64,000 nt of DNA from Sipunculus nudus. Its lineage: Eukaryota > Annelida > Sipuncula > Golfingiida > Sipunculidae. This document shows, piece after piece, positions 1-13,188 of this stretch. Position 1 is the first letter of the stretch; each line of letters begins with the position of its first letter. Made by a program: the position numbers and the translations under genes. The notes below the pieces were generated by a model, which saw only the letters and a list, made by a program, of their open reading frames with translations, was not told the DNA's origin and made no database searches. The stretch covers positions 29,672,362-29,736,361 of the forward strand of contig CM049307.1 in NCBI GenBank assembly GCA_026874595.1, written 5' to 3'.

Positions 1-2438
1 GGTGGCAGAGTCATGATGAGGTCAGTGTCTGTGATCATGCTGACACAGGGTGTCAGAGTCAGGAGGTAGTCAGTGCCTGTGATCATGCTGACACAGGGTG
101 GCAGAGTCAGGAGGTAGTCAATGACGTTGATCATGCAAAAACAGGGTGGCAAAGTCAGAAGGTAATCAATGACTGTGATCATGCTAACACAGGGTGGCAG
201 AGTCAGGAGATAGTCAATGACTTTGATCATGCTAACACAGGGTGGCAGAGTCAGGAGGTAGTCAATGACTGTGATCATGCTAACACAGGGCATTGAAGTC
301 AGGAGGTAGTCAGTGACTGTGATCATGCTGACAGGGTAGCAGAGTCAGGAGGTAGTCAGTGCCTGTAATCATGCTGACACAGGGTGGCAGAGTCAGGAGG
401 TAGCCTGTGCCTGTAATCATGCTGACAGGGTGTCAGAGTCGGGAGGTAGTCAGTGCCTGTGATCATGCTGACACAGGTTGGCAGAGTCAGGAGGTAGCCT
501 GTGCCTGTAATCATGCTGACAGGGTGTCAGAGTCGGGAGGTAGTCAGTGCCTGTGATCATGCTGACACAGGGTGTCTGAGTCAGGAGGTGGCCTGTCCCT
601 GTAATCATGCTGACAGGGTGTCAGAGTCACGGGAGGTTGTCAGTGCCTGTGATCATACTGACACAGGGTGGCAGTATCAGGAGGTAATCAGGGCCTGTGA
701 CCATGCTGACATAGGGTCGCAGAGTCAGGATCGAGGTAGTCAGTGCCTTAAAAGATGCTGACAAAGGATGGCAGAATCAGGAGGCAGTCAGTGCCTGTGA
801 TCATGCTGACACAGGGTGGCAGAGTCATGATGAGGTCAGTGTCTGTGATCATGCTGACACAGGGTGTCAGAGTCAGGAGGTAGTCAGTGCCTGTGATCAT
901 GCTGACACAGGGTGGCAGAGTCAGGAGGTAGTCAATGACGTTGATCATGCAAAAACAGGGTGGCAAAGTCAGAAGGTAATCAATGACTGTGATCATGCTA
1001 ACACAGGGTGGCAGAGTCAGGAGATAGTCAATGACTTTGATCATGCTAACACAGGGTGGCAGAGTCAGGAGGTAGTCAATGACTGTGATCATGCTAACAC
1101 AGGGCATTGAAGTCAGGAGGTAGTCAGTGACTGTGATCATGCTGACAGGGTAGCAGAGTCAGGAGGTAGTCAGTGCCTGTAATCATGCTGACACAGGGTG
1201 GCAGAGTCAGGAGGTAGCCTGTGCCTGTAATCATGCTGTCAGGGTGTCAGAGTCGGGAGGTAGTCAGTGCCTGTGATCATGCTGACACAGGTTGGCAGAG
1301 TCAGGAGGTAGCCTGTGCCTGTAATCATGCTGACAGGGTGTCAGAGTCGGGAGGTAGTCAGTGCCTGTGATCATGCTGACACAGGGTGTCTGAGTCAGGA
1401 GGTGGCCTGTGCCTGTAATCATGCTGACAGGGTGTCAGAGTCGGGAGGTTGTCAGTGCCTGTGATCATACTGACACAGGGTGGCAGTATCAGGAGGTAAT
1501 CAGGGCCTGTGACCATGCTGACATAGGGTCGCAGAGTCAGGATCGAGGTAGTCAGTGCCTTAAAAGATGCTGACAAAGGATGGCAGAATCAGGAGGCAGT
1601 CAGTGCCTGTGATCATGCTGACACAGGGTGGCAGAGTCATGATGAGGTCAGTGTCTGTGATCATGCTGACACAGGGTGTCAGAGTCAGGAGGTAGTCAGT
1701 GCCTGTGATCATGCTGACACAGGGTGGCAGAGTCAGGAGGTAGTCAATGACGTTGATCATGCAAAAACAGGGTGGCAAAGTCAGAAGGTAATCAATGACT
1801 GTGATCATGCTAACACAGGGTGGCAGAGTCAGGAGATAGTCAATGACTTTGATCATGCTAACACAGGGTGGCAGAGTCAGGAGGTAGTCAATGACTGTGA
1901 TCATGCTAACACAGGGCATTGAAGTCAGGAGGTAGTCAGTGACTGTGATCATGCTGACAGGGTAGCAGAGTCAGGAGGTAGTCAGTGCCTGTAATCATGC
2001 TGACACAGGGTGGCAGAGTCAGGAGGTAGCCTGTGCCTGTAATCATGCTGTCAGGGTGTCAGAGTCGGGAGGTAGTCAGTGCCTGTGATCATGCTGACAC
2101 AGGTTGGCAGAGTCAGGAGGTAGCCTGTGCCTGTAATCATGCTGACAGGGTGTCAGAGTCGGGAGGTAGTCAGTGCCTGTGATCATGCTGACACAGGGTG
2201 TCTGAGTCAGGAGGTGGCCTGTGCCTGTAATCATGCTGACAGGGTGTCAGAGTCGGGAGGTTGTCAGTGCCTGTGATCATACTGACACAGGGTGGCAGTA
2301 TCAGGAGGTAATCAGGGCCTGTGACCATGCTGACATAGGGTCGCAGAGTCAGGATCGAGGTAGTCAGTGCCTTAAAAGATGCTGACAAAGGATGGCAGAA
2401 TCAGGAGGCAGTCAGTGCCTGTGATCATGCTGACACAG
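1..2438. repeat. three ~812-bp higher-order repeats within array 1
   Basis: The block starting GGTGGCAGAGTCATGATGAG recurs at 1, 815 and 1627, and a diverged start follows at 2439. The spacings are 814, 812 and 812 bp, i.e. 17 basic units each. The copies are nearly identical: the 2-bp length difference comes from an extra CA near 627 in copy 1, and a few substitutions are seen. Units after 2439 are more diverged. This points to recent duplication of a multi-unit block, or to assembly duplication. Confidence 0.9.
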
Positions 2439-3991
2439 GGTGGCAGAGTCATGATGAGGTCAGTGACTGTGATCATGCTGACACAGGGTGGCAGAGTCAG
2501 GAGGTAGTCAGTGCCTGTGGTCATGCTAACACAGATTGGCAGAGTCAGGAGGTAGTCAATGACTGTGATCATGCTGACACAGGATGGCAAAGTCAGGAGC
2601 TTGTCAGTGACTTTAATCATGCTGACACAGGGTGGCAAAGTCAGGAAGTAGTTAGTGCCTTTAATTTTGCTGACACAGGGTGGCAGAGTCAGGAGGTAAT
2701 CATTGCCTGTGATCATGCTGACAGGGTAGCAGAGTCAGGAGGTAGTCAGTAACTGTTATCATGCTGACAGGGTGTCAGAGTCAGGAGGTAGCCAGTGTCT
2801 GTAATCATGCTGACACAGGGTGGCAGAGTCAGGTGGTAGTCAGTGCCTCTGATTATGCTGACACAGGGTGTCAAGAGTCAGGAGGTAGCCAGTGCCTGTA
2901 ATCATGCTGACACAGGGTGGCAGAGTCAGGTGGTAGTCAGTGCCTGTGATCATGCTGACACAGGGTGGCAGAGTCAGGTGGTAGTCAGTGCCTGTGATCA
3001 TGCTGACACAGGTTGGCAAAGTCAGGAAGTAGTTAGTGCCTTTATTTTGCTGACACAGGGTGGCAGAGTCAGGAGCTAGTCATTGCCTGTGATCATGCTG
3101 ACAGGATAGCAGAGTCAGGAGGTAGTCAGTAACTGTTATCATGCTGACAGGGTGTCAGAGTCAGGAGGTAGCCAGTGCCTGTAATCATGCTGACACAGGG
3201 TGGCAGAGTCAGGTGGTAGTCAGTGCCTGTGATCATGTTGACACAGGGTGTCAGAGTCAGGAGCTTGTCAGTGACTGTAATCATGCTGACACAGGGTGGC
3301 AGAGTCAGGTGGTAGTCAGTGCCTGTGATCATGCTGACACAGGGTGGCAGAGTCAGGTGGTAGTCAGTGCCTGTGATCATGCTGACACAGGGTGGCAGAG
3401 TCAGGTGGTAGTAAGTGCCTGTAATCATGTTGACACAGGATGGCAGAGTCAGGAGGTAGTCAGTGCCTGTAATCATGTTGACACAGGATGGCAGAGTCAG
3501 GTGGTAGTAAGTGACTGATCATGCTGACATGGTGGCAGAGTCAGGAGGTAGTAAGTGACAGTCATCATGCTGACACAGGGTGGCAGAGTCAGGTGGTAGT
3601 TAGTGACTGATCATGCTGACATGGTGGCAGAGTCAGGAGGTAGTAAGTGACAGTCATCATGCTGACACAGGGTGGCAGAGTCAGGAGGTAGTTAGTGACT
3701 GATCATGCTGACAGGGTGTCAGAGTCAGGAGGTAGTCAGTGCCTGTAATCATGTTGACACATGGTGGCAGAGTCAGGAGGTAGTCAGTGACTGTAATCAT
3801 GCAGACACAGGGTGGCAGAGTCAGGTGGTAGTCAGTCCCTGTAATCATGCTGACACAGGGTGGCAGAGTCAGGTGGTAGTCAGTGCCTGTAATCATGCTG
3901 ACACAGGGTGGCAGAGTCAGGAGGTAGTCAGTGCCTGTGATACTGCCAACACAGGGCATTTAAGTCAGGAGGTATATAGTCAGTGACTGTG
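1..3991. repeat. 48-bp minisatellite array (array 1)
   Basis: Tandem repeat with a basic unit of about 48 bp. Each unit carries the landmarks GATCATGCTGACA, CAGGGTGGCAGAGTCAGG and AGGTAGTCAGTGCCTGT; some units are 45 bp because the ACA after CTGAC is missing. The array is already running at base 1 and fades out at 3960-3991. As 48 is a multiple of three, long open frames appear on both strands with a 16-residue period; these are a by-product of the repeat and I do not call them genes. The first visible exon of gene 1 (8829) is preceded by a splice acceptor, so the array probably lies in an intron of that gene, but no upstream exon is seen to prove it. Confidence 0.95.
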
Positions 3992-6900
3992 ATAAGACAT
4001 TAGTTATTGTACATTACAACGGTAAGTTCTGTTAAAGATTTTATTTGACTATAATTCTTGAAAGCAGAATTTCTTCTTTGTCTTACCCAACCTATGTATA
4101 GTTTCTAATATTATTGCTTTCTTGTACATTTTTACATTCTTTCATATATATTGTAAATAAATTAAGGACTGAAAATTTAATGTTCTGTGTGTTAGCCGGA
4201 GTCCTAGGAGAAGCCATCCCCCAGTGGTCTCTATTGTGAAATATGTTTCACAATCAGTTTGACCTCTAATGAACATCTCCTGCCAACAATTTGCCATATG
4301 CATACAGCATGGTCAACTGATAAATATTTATGTTCATTGATTATTTATTTAGCTGCATCCCATTATATAATTATTATGGGCAAGTTATATCTGTGACACT
4401 GGTTTTTAAAGCAGTTTATCTGTCCACAGTAGCCAGTAATGGTCTATGAAGATATACTGTTGAAAACCAAGTATGTATGTATCATAGATAAAATATGCCA
4501 GCTGACTGGCAATGGGGCAGTGCTCTCTGTGGGGCACTTAACCTGCAACTGGAGTAAAGTACACATGCACTGAAGCCACAGGATGCATCTTGCCTCTAAC
4601 TGTTTGGTTACACCTGTAGAAATGAGCTGTTAACCTCGGTGATCAACCATCTGAACATCATACTGAAGCTTATTATACTACTACCCCATTGTAGCCACCA
4701 GTCACTGCAAGGGGGCAAACAGAATGACTGCGGCCTTGACCATTATATATACTGGTATATAATAAAGCAATAACCAACTTCAATTTAATCCTAATGAAAT
4801 TTGAAAAAAAAACACTGCAAAGATAGCAGTAAGCAGGACCTAATACCTGTACTTAAATTTAGGAGGAATAACATATACATTTCCTGAGCTTTTGTACTTT
4901 TTATCTTAATCCAGAATTTCTAGTGGTGCCTCAAAAAGAATAACTACTGTATATTGATCATTTTAGGGTTTTCCTACCATTATTATTAAAGATCACAGTG
5001 GCAGGTTTAACTTATATTCATCATGCTTATCAAGTTGTTACTATATAATGCACATTACAATACATAGCAATGGTTTTCAGTGTTTATACTGCCTTGTTGT
5101 GGTTCCTAAGAACAAAGGCTGTAGAAGAACATTGTAAGTTCAAACAAAATCTCATTCTTGTCATGTCATATAAAAATGTATAAAAATAAAGAAATCCATC
5201 TCACAAACTTATATTCATTCTCAATTTAATCTATACTTATAATGAATACATCCATGAAAGATTAATGGCATTATTATGCAGTGGATCCTTTATTCTAATG
5301 ATAGTAAATTATATTATTCTGATGAAAGTAATATAAAAGTGTCATCATATTCAGAGATAAATGATACATAGTTGTACACAAGTATGATTTTTAATACCAC
5401 ATAGAGTGAATTCACAAGACCCCCTTTAAAAAAATGGGTAAGAGATTTGGATGGTTTATCTTTAACGATTTGACACTGGGTGGAGTACTGTTTACAATAT
5501 ATATATATAAAATATACAATTTAATAAACCTTAAGTCCTGACCACACAGTAAGGAAACCTCACCTGGTCTGTGGTGTCAGGTAGTTGTACAGGTGTGTAC
5601 AGGTCTGGATGTGTAGTGTTTATAAATAGCAGGTAAACGTGTGATCCTCCATCTGATACACTTAAACCTGTGTGCAGCTCATTTGTTTTTATGACAGCCC
5701 AGGGTCCATGGTGGGCTGCTGATCCAAAATATACAAATTACATCACAGCTGCTAGAGGTCACTGATCTTCATGTTAATGCACAGAGTGTATGTACATTCA
5801 GACCTTATATCAAACATAATTCATATATATATACATATATTAATAATGTGTATGTATATACAAAGTTAATATAGGCAATTTAGACCATAAGGTCAGGGGC
5901 GTCAATATGGGGACTTGGGTATAAATCCCCCCCCCCCCAACGTTTTAGCAGGGGGGGGGGGGGGGATGGTCAGTGTAATCAACCCCCTAATATTCAGAGA
6001 ATGTCATAATATAATAAATATTGAAACATAATTCAAAAATTTTTAAAACTCTGTTGTATTATTTAAAATGACATGTGTCACAGTCAAAAAAGGTATATTG
6101 CCTGGGAAAAGTTGCCCCAACTTACACAATTTATTTCTGTAATTAATAAATCTGACAGGTAATAAGTTTGCACTAGTAGTCTGTAACAGGCCTGATGTGA
6201 CATGCTACAACAGTGTTTCCTGCCAGACTTGACCACATAGTAATATTGGTATGCTACATAGCAAAGGAGACATGAAAATTCTAAATCACTACACAGTCAC
6301 TCAAGAGAATGAGACAGATAAAACAAGTGATACAATAAAAAGAATGAGAAAAACAAGTGATGCAGTAAAACCTCAAAATCTGGCCACCTCATTACCGGCT
6401 TAATTATAATATATGGAAGAGATGATGTCTTTGGAGTGCATGTGCCATATGATATGTAAAAATATTGCATTGAATACACATTTCACCCATTGAGATAAAC
6501 CTCTTTAGCAACTTGGCAGCAGCACTGACATCACAATACTGATTTTGGATTAACTGAGTGTTAAAGTAGACACTTTGCTTGTTACAAGCACCACATATTG
6601 GACTAGACAGTGTCTACTAGCCATCAAGGGTTGCATGTGTGCCAACCAGTTTGCAAGGCTTGTATACATATGTAATATAGGTGCTAAGCACACTGTTAGC
6701 TGACCAGTTGTGTGTACTGGAGAGTAGGGTCTGCTTGACCAGACAGCCAGCTAAGGGCCAGCACAGGAGAGGGTCTTTAACAGCTCCTGCTGGTGACATA
6801 TGGAGGTGTAGATTGCTGATGTCTGCTGGCCACATGGTGGTCCTAAGTGCAGTGAGGTCACATGTACTACCTTCTGATATATCAGACAGGATACCTGGTA

Positions 6901-8828
6901 TGCGGTAGAAGAGACCTGTACAAAAATATCACAGTCAACTTTGGTAAACTAATAAATCATGCCAGTTTATACAACAAGGTGCCCATTACAAAGTAAAACA
7001 ATGTCTTTTCATAATTCTACAACTCACTTTCAAGAGCATTTGCCTTGCCAGAGGCAGATCCATATTTAGGTCATACCATATTTGTATGTCCTATAGATCT
7101 GTATATAATATGATCCAATTTTCATTCCTGAGGTTTCAAATTTGTGATATTTGCAAAATTAGGGAAATTATACCTAAAATGATACTTTTGAGAACAAGAT
7201 GCTGCAGCTAGTTACACAGGTTTATAACCATTCATTTATTTTGTAGTCTCATTGGCATCTTATATATATATTATCTTTATTTATCTATAGAGTTGCAAGG
7301 CAAAAGTTGTATATATTATTAAGATTAAAAGATCTTTAATGGTATCCATAAGTCTAATTTTGATATAATAAATAAGATGAGATCTTTTAAAATACCCACC
7401 TGAAATGAACAAGAATTTCAACTAGTTCACAGCTACCTTGGTTCTTTTCCAATTGTAAAGACTTTTGCGAACATAAAATTATTCATGCAATTAAGGATAT
7501 ATACTGTGTAGTTCACTGTATGGCGAGTTTGCGAAAATTGAACATTCGTGAAAAATACTTAAAAGGTGGAATTTATGACAATTTAATCTTGCAAATGTGA
7601 AACACAGACAAGTTACACTCCTCACGCAGCAGTTATACACTGCAGTCATCCCACACTTCCTGTCAAGTAACCACTGCTTTCTATGGCAAGGTTCTCTGGG
7701 CAGGAACTCTAGGGTGCGTACAGAGCACAGAAATGAAATCAGACCACTGATATTGCATTGTGCATCCAGCCCAAATTTAAAAAACATGCGACACCAGCTC
7801 TTATTGGTTTGATTTAAACCGGACACAAGCTATCATTGGTCATATTCTTGGCTCTATGCCCGAGCACAAATTGTGCCCTGGTGTTCCTGCCTGGAGAACC
7901 TTTCAACAGAAAGCAGCGGTTACTCGAAGGATGTCTTGGAGGATTTCAGTGTATACCCGTAACCACCGCATGAAGAGTGTACTTAAAAGGTGGAAATTGT
8001 AAAAACTTAATCTTGCAAATATGAAGCCAACCACAGTCTGTCAGACACTACCAGAAAATATTTACATACTGAAAAGAGGATAGAATGGTACACTCATGCA
8101 AACAAATATCAGTTATATTTGATTGTTAAATTGCCCATGAGTTTGTTGTGAAACTTCCCTAACCAAGGACTTTGCAGTTACCAATAACTGAGGAAACCTT
8201 GGCTAATATTTCTGGTGAATTCATGGGTAATATAGTGCACAGCTGTATTATCTGTGTTCATGTTTCTGTAAGTATATAATATGCTGAAGCTGTCATACTG
8301 TGGAGCAAACATAACTTCATACTTTATAATATACAGGTAAATGAAAGAATTAAGTTTGGCATGAATAGACTAAGACATATGTACTTAATTAGATTCTCTT
8401 ACTTCATTGAACCTAGCATGATACCACAGCATATTGTCTTATCCACACAAGTGTATGTGTGTTTACAATACAGAGAGGGAGAGAGACAGAGAGAGAAAAA
8501 AAGAGAAGAGTAAGCAGAAGAAGATTTAAGAAGGAGGCTAAATTTTTATTGTAGATTTCTTTGAGATGAAATACTTTGATCAGAATATGACTAAAAAATA
8601 TACCTGTAAAAGATGACATCTTGCAATACATTTCCAGTGTGATCTAATCATAACAAAACAAGCAAGGGGTAAAAGTCATGCAATTGGTCAAATGGAAACG
8701 TATAAATACAAAAGTTAATATTGTTTAAATGTGATATGTTTTTCCTGTATTGTCTCTTTAAGACTTATGTAATGTAGAGTTACAGACATCTCTTCTGTCA
8801 CTGAAATATCTTTCTGTATTTTTAACAG
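3992..8828. other. non-coding stretch, probably intron of gene 1
   Basis: No convincing exon was found. AT-rich sequence with scattered low-complexity tracts. A C12 run (5927-5938) and a G15 run (5951-5965) lie 12 bases apart and could pair. A short segment (CTTAAAAGGTGGAA and TTAATCTTGCAAAT) occurs twice, near 7560-7600 and 7980-8020, showing a diverged dispersed repeat. A C-terminally unresolved gene-1 exon could be hidden here, but I see no frame with good splice borders. Confidence 0.5.
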
Positions 8829-8896
8829 GAGACCAAGGTGAAAGAAGCAGCAATAGAAGCCACACCCCAAATCCAAGCTTATGAACCACAGAAGAA
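8829..8896 (+). CDS. gene 1, internal coding exon (68 nt)
   Basis: Exon of the unnamed gene 1. A pyrimidine-rich tract and TTTTTAACAG precede it and GTAAGA follows. It begins at a codon boundary and ends with two bases of a lysine codon that is completed by the first base of the next exon (10547). It encodes a short charged stretch beginning ETKVKEAAIEATPQIQ, a continuation of the Lys/Glu/Thr-rich region seen in the next exon. The phase match with the 2.2-kb exon and good borders on both sides are the evidence; the exon is too short for a frame scan alone to find. No upstream exon was recognised in the window, so the protein's N-terminus is missing. Confidence 0.8.
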
Positions 8897-9383
8897 GTAA
8901 GAATTCAGGCCCTGTTAAGCTCCAAAATCTATAAATCATACATAATAAATTTACATACATTGGGGGAAGAACAAGAATCTGTAGAGATCCAGAATCTTTG
9001 GGGGGGAAAATGAAAATTACAATTCTTCACAGGGAAAAATGAGTACGGGTATTCTCATTCTTCCTATAAATTACAGCGATCAGTTCATAATATCTCTTGA
9101 TTCTTATTTTTCCCAGGACAAATGAAAATTCAGGTTTCTTCCAGGAACAAATGGAATTATCATTTTTCCCAAGTTTATTAATTGATTGTTAATGATATCC
9201 TTTTATAGACAGGGAAGGTTCTTAAAATAATCATAAGAACTGAAACAGCATATCATACCAGTAATTGTAGCATCAGATATAACCATTCCAGAGCTTTTTA
9301 AATGGAATGTCATTTTGTATTCTGAGGCAAGATAATCTCAACCTGTATTTGCTATTTTTAAGTATTGGTATATTATATTGACT

Positions 9384-10372
9384 GAAAGTCATCTGAGCTA
9401 GCCTATGGCGATAACTCTTTGTCTGTCATCTGTCCATCTGTCTGTGTGTCCATTGATTAATAGGGCACAAATCATAACCGCTTGACCTAGAAATATCTAA
9501 ATCAACACCCATGGAGGTTCATAAAAAATCTCCTTGAAAACTTGAAATTAGGTCACTGTGATTTATATCCTTTGAGCTATGGGGCTCAAAAGTACCCCAA
9601 AGAATTATTGAAAATTTGATACAAAAGCTCAAGTATCTGAATAACTAATGCATTGATTGCCATGATTATTTCCATGCATATTGATGATGGAAGGTTTCAT
9701 AATTTCCTGAAGACTGGTGGCACCACCTGTATTTTTCTCATTTTTATACATTTTTTCTCTATTTTTGAGTCTTCAGACGAAGCAGTCCATCCATAAACTG
9801 GGCACAAATTTTTAACCTTTAGACCTTCTAACATCCAGGGAGGTCCTGGGAAAATCTCCTTGGAAACCTTAAATGAGGTCATGGCGACCTATATTTTGTG
9901 AACTACAGGCCAAAAACATGATTTAAGCACCCAGTCATTCAGACGGGGCACAAATTGTATCCACTAGTCATAGAATCTTCTAACATAATATCCAGGGAGG
10001 TCCTTGGCAAATCTATTAACAAACCTGAAATAAGGTCATGGTGATCTATAATCTGCGAGCTATGGACCAGAAGCATGATTTTGAGACAGTGTACAAATTA
10101 ATTGTATCCATTTTCCTTGGAACCTTGCATTGTTAAATCCAGGGGGGTCCTTGGCAAGTCTCCTTTGAATCCTGAAATTAGGGCACTTAATTTTGATAAG
10201 ACATGTCAAAATACAAAAAAAAATATTTATATATAAAATTTTATTTTCTGTCCGTTTTAGAACATAGTAAGATAAGCTATTGGCTATTCAAGACGATATA
10301 TAACATTAATAAAAAAATTAGCACTTAGTCAAATTCCGCTGAGCGTCATGGCCCATGGGCAACTCGTTTGTG
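9384..10372 (-). mobile_element. family A element, minus strand, in gene 1 intron
   Basis: This is the reverse complement of the family A sequence seen at 46775-48577. Its 3' end lies at 9384-9410 (GAAAGTCATCTGAGCTA, the complement of one hairpin arm), the GACCTAGAAATATCTAAATC type segment and GGTGGCACCACC follow, and its 5' end lies at 10338-10360 with GCTGAGCGTCATGGCCCATG. The second arm of the terminal hairpin is lost, so this copy is decayed or truncated at its 3' end. It sits between the 68-nt and the 2.2-kb exons of gene 1. Confidence 0.7.
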
Positions 10373-10546
10373 TAAGAGTACTGTATGAATCAAAATTTGT
10401 AGAAATGGAGATGGGAGGAAACCAATATTGACATAGAGTCATGTTTTATTAACAATTTATTAACATAATTGATGATTGATTTAGTCTTAATTTGTAAATA
10501 TATATTGTTGCCAGCCCAGAATTAAAACTGTTTTCTTATCTTTAAG

Positions 10547-12795
10547 GCAAGAAGAAAACACTAAAACAGATGAACCAACAACTGAAGAAACCTACACTTC
10601 TGCCACAGAGAAACCAGTTCAAAATGGTGAAACAGAGGAGGTGCCAGCAAATGAAAAAACAAAAGCTGAGAAAGTTAACACATCTACTGAAGAAACACAA
10701 GATGAGAAACCTACACCAATCATAGAGACACCAAAAATTGACAAAACAAAAACCACAGAGACCCCACAAGTTGAGAATACAAAAACCACAGAGACATCAC
10801 AAGAGGTAATAAATAAACCAGCCACAGAAAAAACACCGGTGGATAAAACTAAAAATACTGCTAATAATGCTAAAGTTCCTCCAGACAATGGAATTAAATT
10901 GAAAGGACCTCCAAAATCTGTGAAGTTCTTGGAGGACATTCCTCGGGGCAGATCCCGCCACTCTACTCCATCCCCAGTAAGGACACGCAGGGCTTCTCCA
11001 TCACCAACAAGGAGGAGTCGCTCAGCCTCGGGGACCCGTATCCAACTCAGATCTCGCAGCCCTGTAAGGAATAATAGACAGGAAGAAAAAAGGAGCACAT
11101 TAACATTCAGGACGATCCCAGTTGTGCTTGAAAGAACTGCAGATACTCCAGTGATTAAAGAAAGTGTGACAATGCCATCTACCAACACCAGTGTCAGTGT
11201 GGTGTGTTCTATTCCAGTAACAACAACAGTGTTAAATTCTTTTGCTGATTCTGAAAGTCATGTGAGTGACCCTAGGTATCCATGGCGACGTAGCAGGTCT
11301 GATACTTCTTCTCCTGTGAAAGGACTGGAAACAGAGTGGAGTATCAAACCTGAATTACCAAGCAAATCAATACCAGATATGTCTAGTCAACCAATTCCCA
11401 ATATATCCAGCAGAACATTACCAAAAATACCCACCAGGACAGGACCTGACACAGCAGGCAGGACAGTACCTATAATAGTTCATCACCAGGCCAGCAAGAG
11501 TGCCCCTGCAAATTTGATGGAAGACCGACCAATCACAGATCGTGTTAATCCTACTCTGACCACTGAACCCACACACTTTTTAATACATCATCCATATTTG
11601 CCCCAACAGTATATTGTTGTGCAATCTTCACCACAGGAGTACCCATCTTCTCCAACACACACACTGCCAGGTTTTCGAGCACCATCACCCAGTCCTGGAC
11701 AACGTGTACCCAGTCCAGTTTTGGGACAGCGAGCACCTAGTCCTAATCCAGGACAACGTGTACCCAGTCCAACAAGTTTACAGTCTCCACCCCATCCGCC
11801 TTCAGCATTGCATGATCCATCTCAAGAATACCAAACTTTTCAACCCGTCCCAGAACTGGTGGATCTTCCATTGCCAGCAGTTAAAGACATTGTACATAAC
11901 CTGAACAAGAGACTTGATGCATTTGCTGCACAGCATCCGCAGTTGGCCAAACCTCTAACAGAACAAGAGCTGGGTGCTTCTTTCTTACGGAAAGAGATGG
12001 CAGGTTCCCCTTCCACCTCAACCACAGACCAGGGGATTAGACACCCAACAAAGACAGCTACAAACCCCAGCATAACCTCACTACAACATCAGATTCTAAG
12101 GCAGATGCAACGTGAGAAAATGTATGGAATTACTTCAACATTGCAGGCCTTACAGAATGAAAGGCGTATATATGGATTACAGACTGAGCGCCCTTTGTCA
12201 CCACTAGGGGCACAAAAACGGGTGCATTTTGCAGATCCTCTTGAACATTTTCGTGTCATAGAACCTCGCTTATCTCGAGGCAGAACAAGAGGTGGTGCAG
12301 AACCTAGGGAATCCCCTACAAATGTTTCAGGGTCTCATATGATCCATGTTCAACAGGGATTACACCCACATTCAATGTCACCTGGGAATGCTGGAATAAA
12401 TGTTACATACCAAAGGCCACAGGGTCAACCTGTTACGTTACATGTACCCACACAAGCAGCACCCCCTGGCTCACAAGGATACACAGCTTCATTTGCTCAT
12501 CCAGGGGTCACTTTGGTCCACAAAGAGAAGCAAGCAGAGGCTGTTTCTTTAGAGTACACATATCCACCAAGTTATGCAGACGCTATGTATGCCAGTGCAC
12601 AGGGTTTGAAAGCTGAGGAAAATTTCCCAGCCAGTCCAACCTCAATAAAGCAGCAGTTGGCAGCCCGTGGAGGGCTGCCTCCTGCGAGTTCTTTACCAAC
12701 TAGCATGGCTGATCTACAGTCTCGATCTTTCAAGATTCTGGAGAGCAAGTTCTCAGAAGGAGGTAATCTCATTGAGTTTCTAAAGCAGTACGAAG
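10547..12795 (+). CDS. gene 1, large exon: disordered Ser/Pro-rich protein
   Basis: A single uninterrupted frame of 2249 nt between the acceptor TTATCTTTAAG and the donor GAAG|GTTAGA; in-frame codons start at 10548. The product is unrecognised. In order it shows: a Lys/Glu/Thr-rich acidic-basic stretch (to ~10900); KSVKF at 10914-10928, an RVxF-like phosphatase-1 docking motif; an RS/SP-rich patch (~10945-11080); Pro/Ser-rich low complexity; a repeat of RxPSPxxGQ units (~11677-11775); a possibly helical stretch with HQILRQMQREKMYG (~12085-12125); a second docking motif KRVHF followed by AD at 12216-12236; PPSY (~12560), a possible WW-domain ligand; and LQSRSFKILESKF near the end. No signal peptide or membrane segment is seen. 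The reading frame continues from exon 8829 and into exon 15889, so no start codon lies here. If unspliced it would stop at 12798-12800. A cytoskeletal or scaffold role is only a guess. Confidence 0.9.
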
Positions 12796-13136
12796 GTTAG
12801 AAAATGTCTTTCACTCTAGACGTGTGTTTGCTGCTGTCACTGCTTCGTGTGGCTGCGTGGTTTGATGCAACAGCTCTTACACCACACCATCTCTTTCTGG
12901 TTGTAAATAAGTCAATTTTACCATTTACATGAAAATGTGTTTTTACAAGTCTCAGAGGATTGTGTGTTGAAAGAGCTGCTGTAGGACAAATAGCTGTTTA
13001 GTGATTGCTTAGCTATTTGAATTGTAAGTAGCAAACATAGTTATATCTGCTTGCCGAGATGTACAGAATTGCAGCCATAAATTATTCTGTAATGTTTTTT
13101 CAGTGTGATATTTTTACCATGTCACAATATGACCTC

Positions 13137-13188
<52 letters not shown>

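Noticed and set aside
501-3986. Open frames of 70-130 codons on both strands in array 1
   Set aside because: They follow the 48-bp repeat (16 codons), exist on both strands and in several frames, and have no splice or start signals.
3992-8828. Possible tRNA or other structured RNA genes
   Set aside because: No cloverleaf with A/B boxes or other known RNA signature was found by eye here or elsewhere in the window.
10619-11188. 189-codon minus-strand frame opposite gene 1's large exon
   Set aside because: Antisense shadow of the plus-strand coding exon, without its own signals.
10641-12800. Treating 10641-12800 as a complete one-exon gene
   Set aside because: It starts at GTG, the frame continues upstream to a splice acceptor at 10546 and on to exon 8829, and a phase-matched exon follows at 15889.
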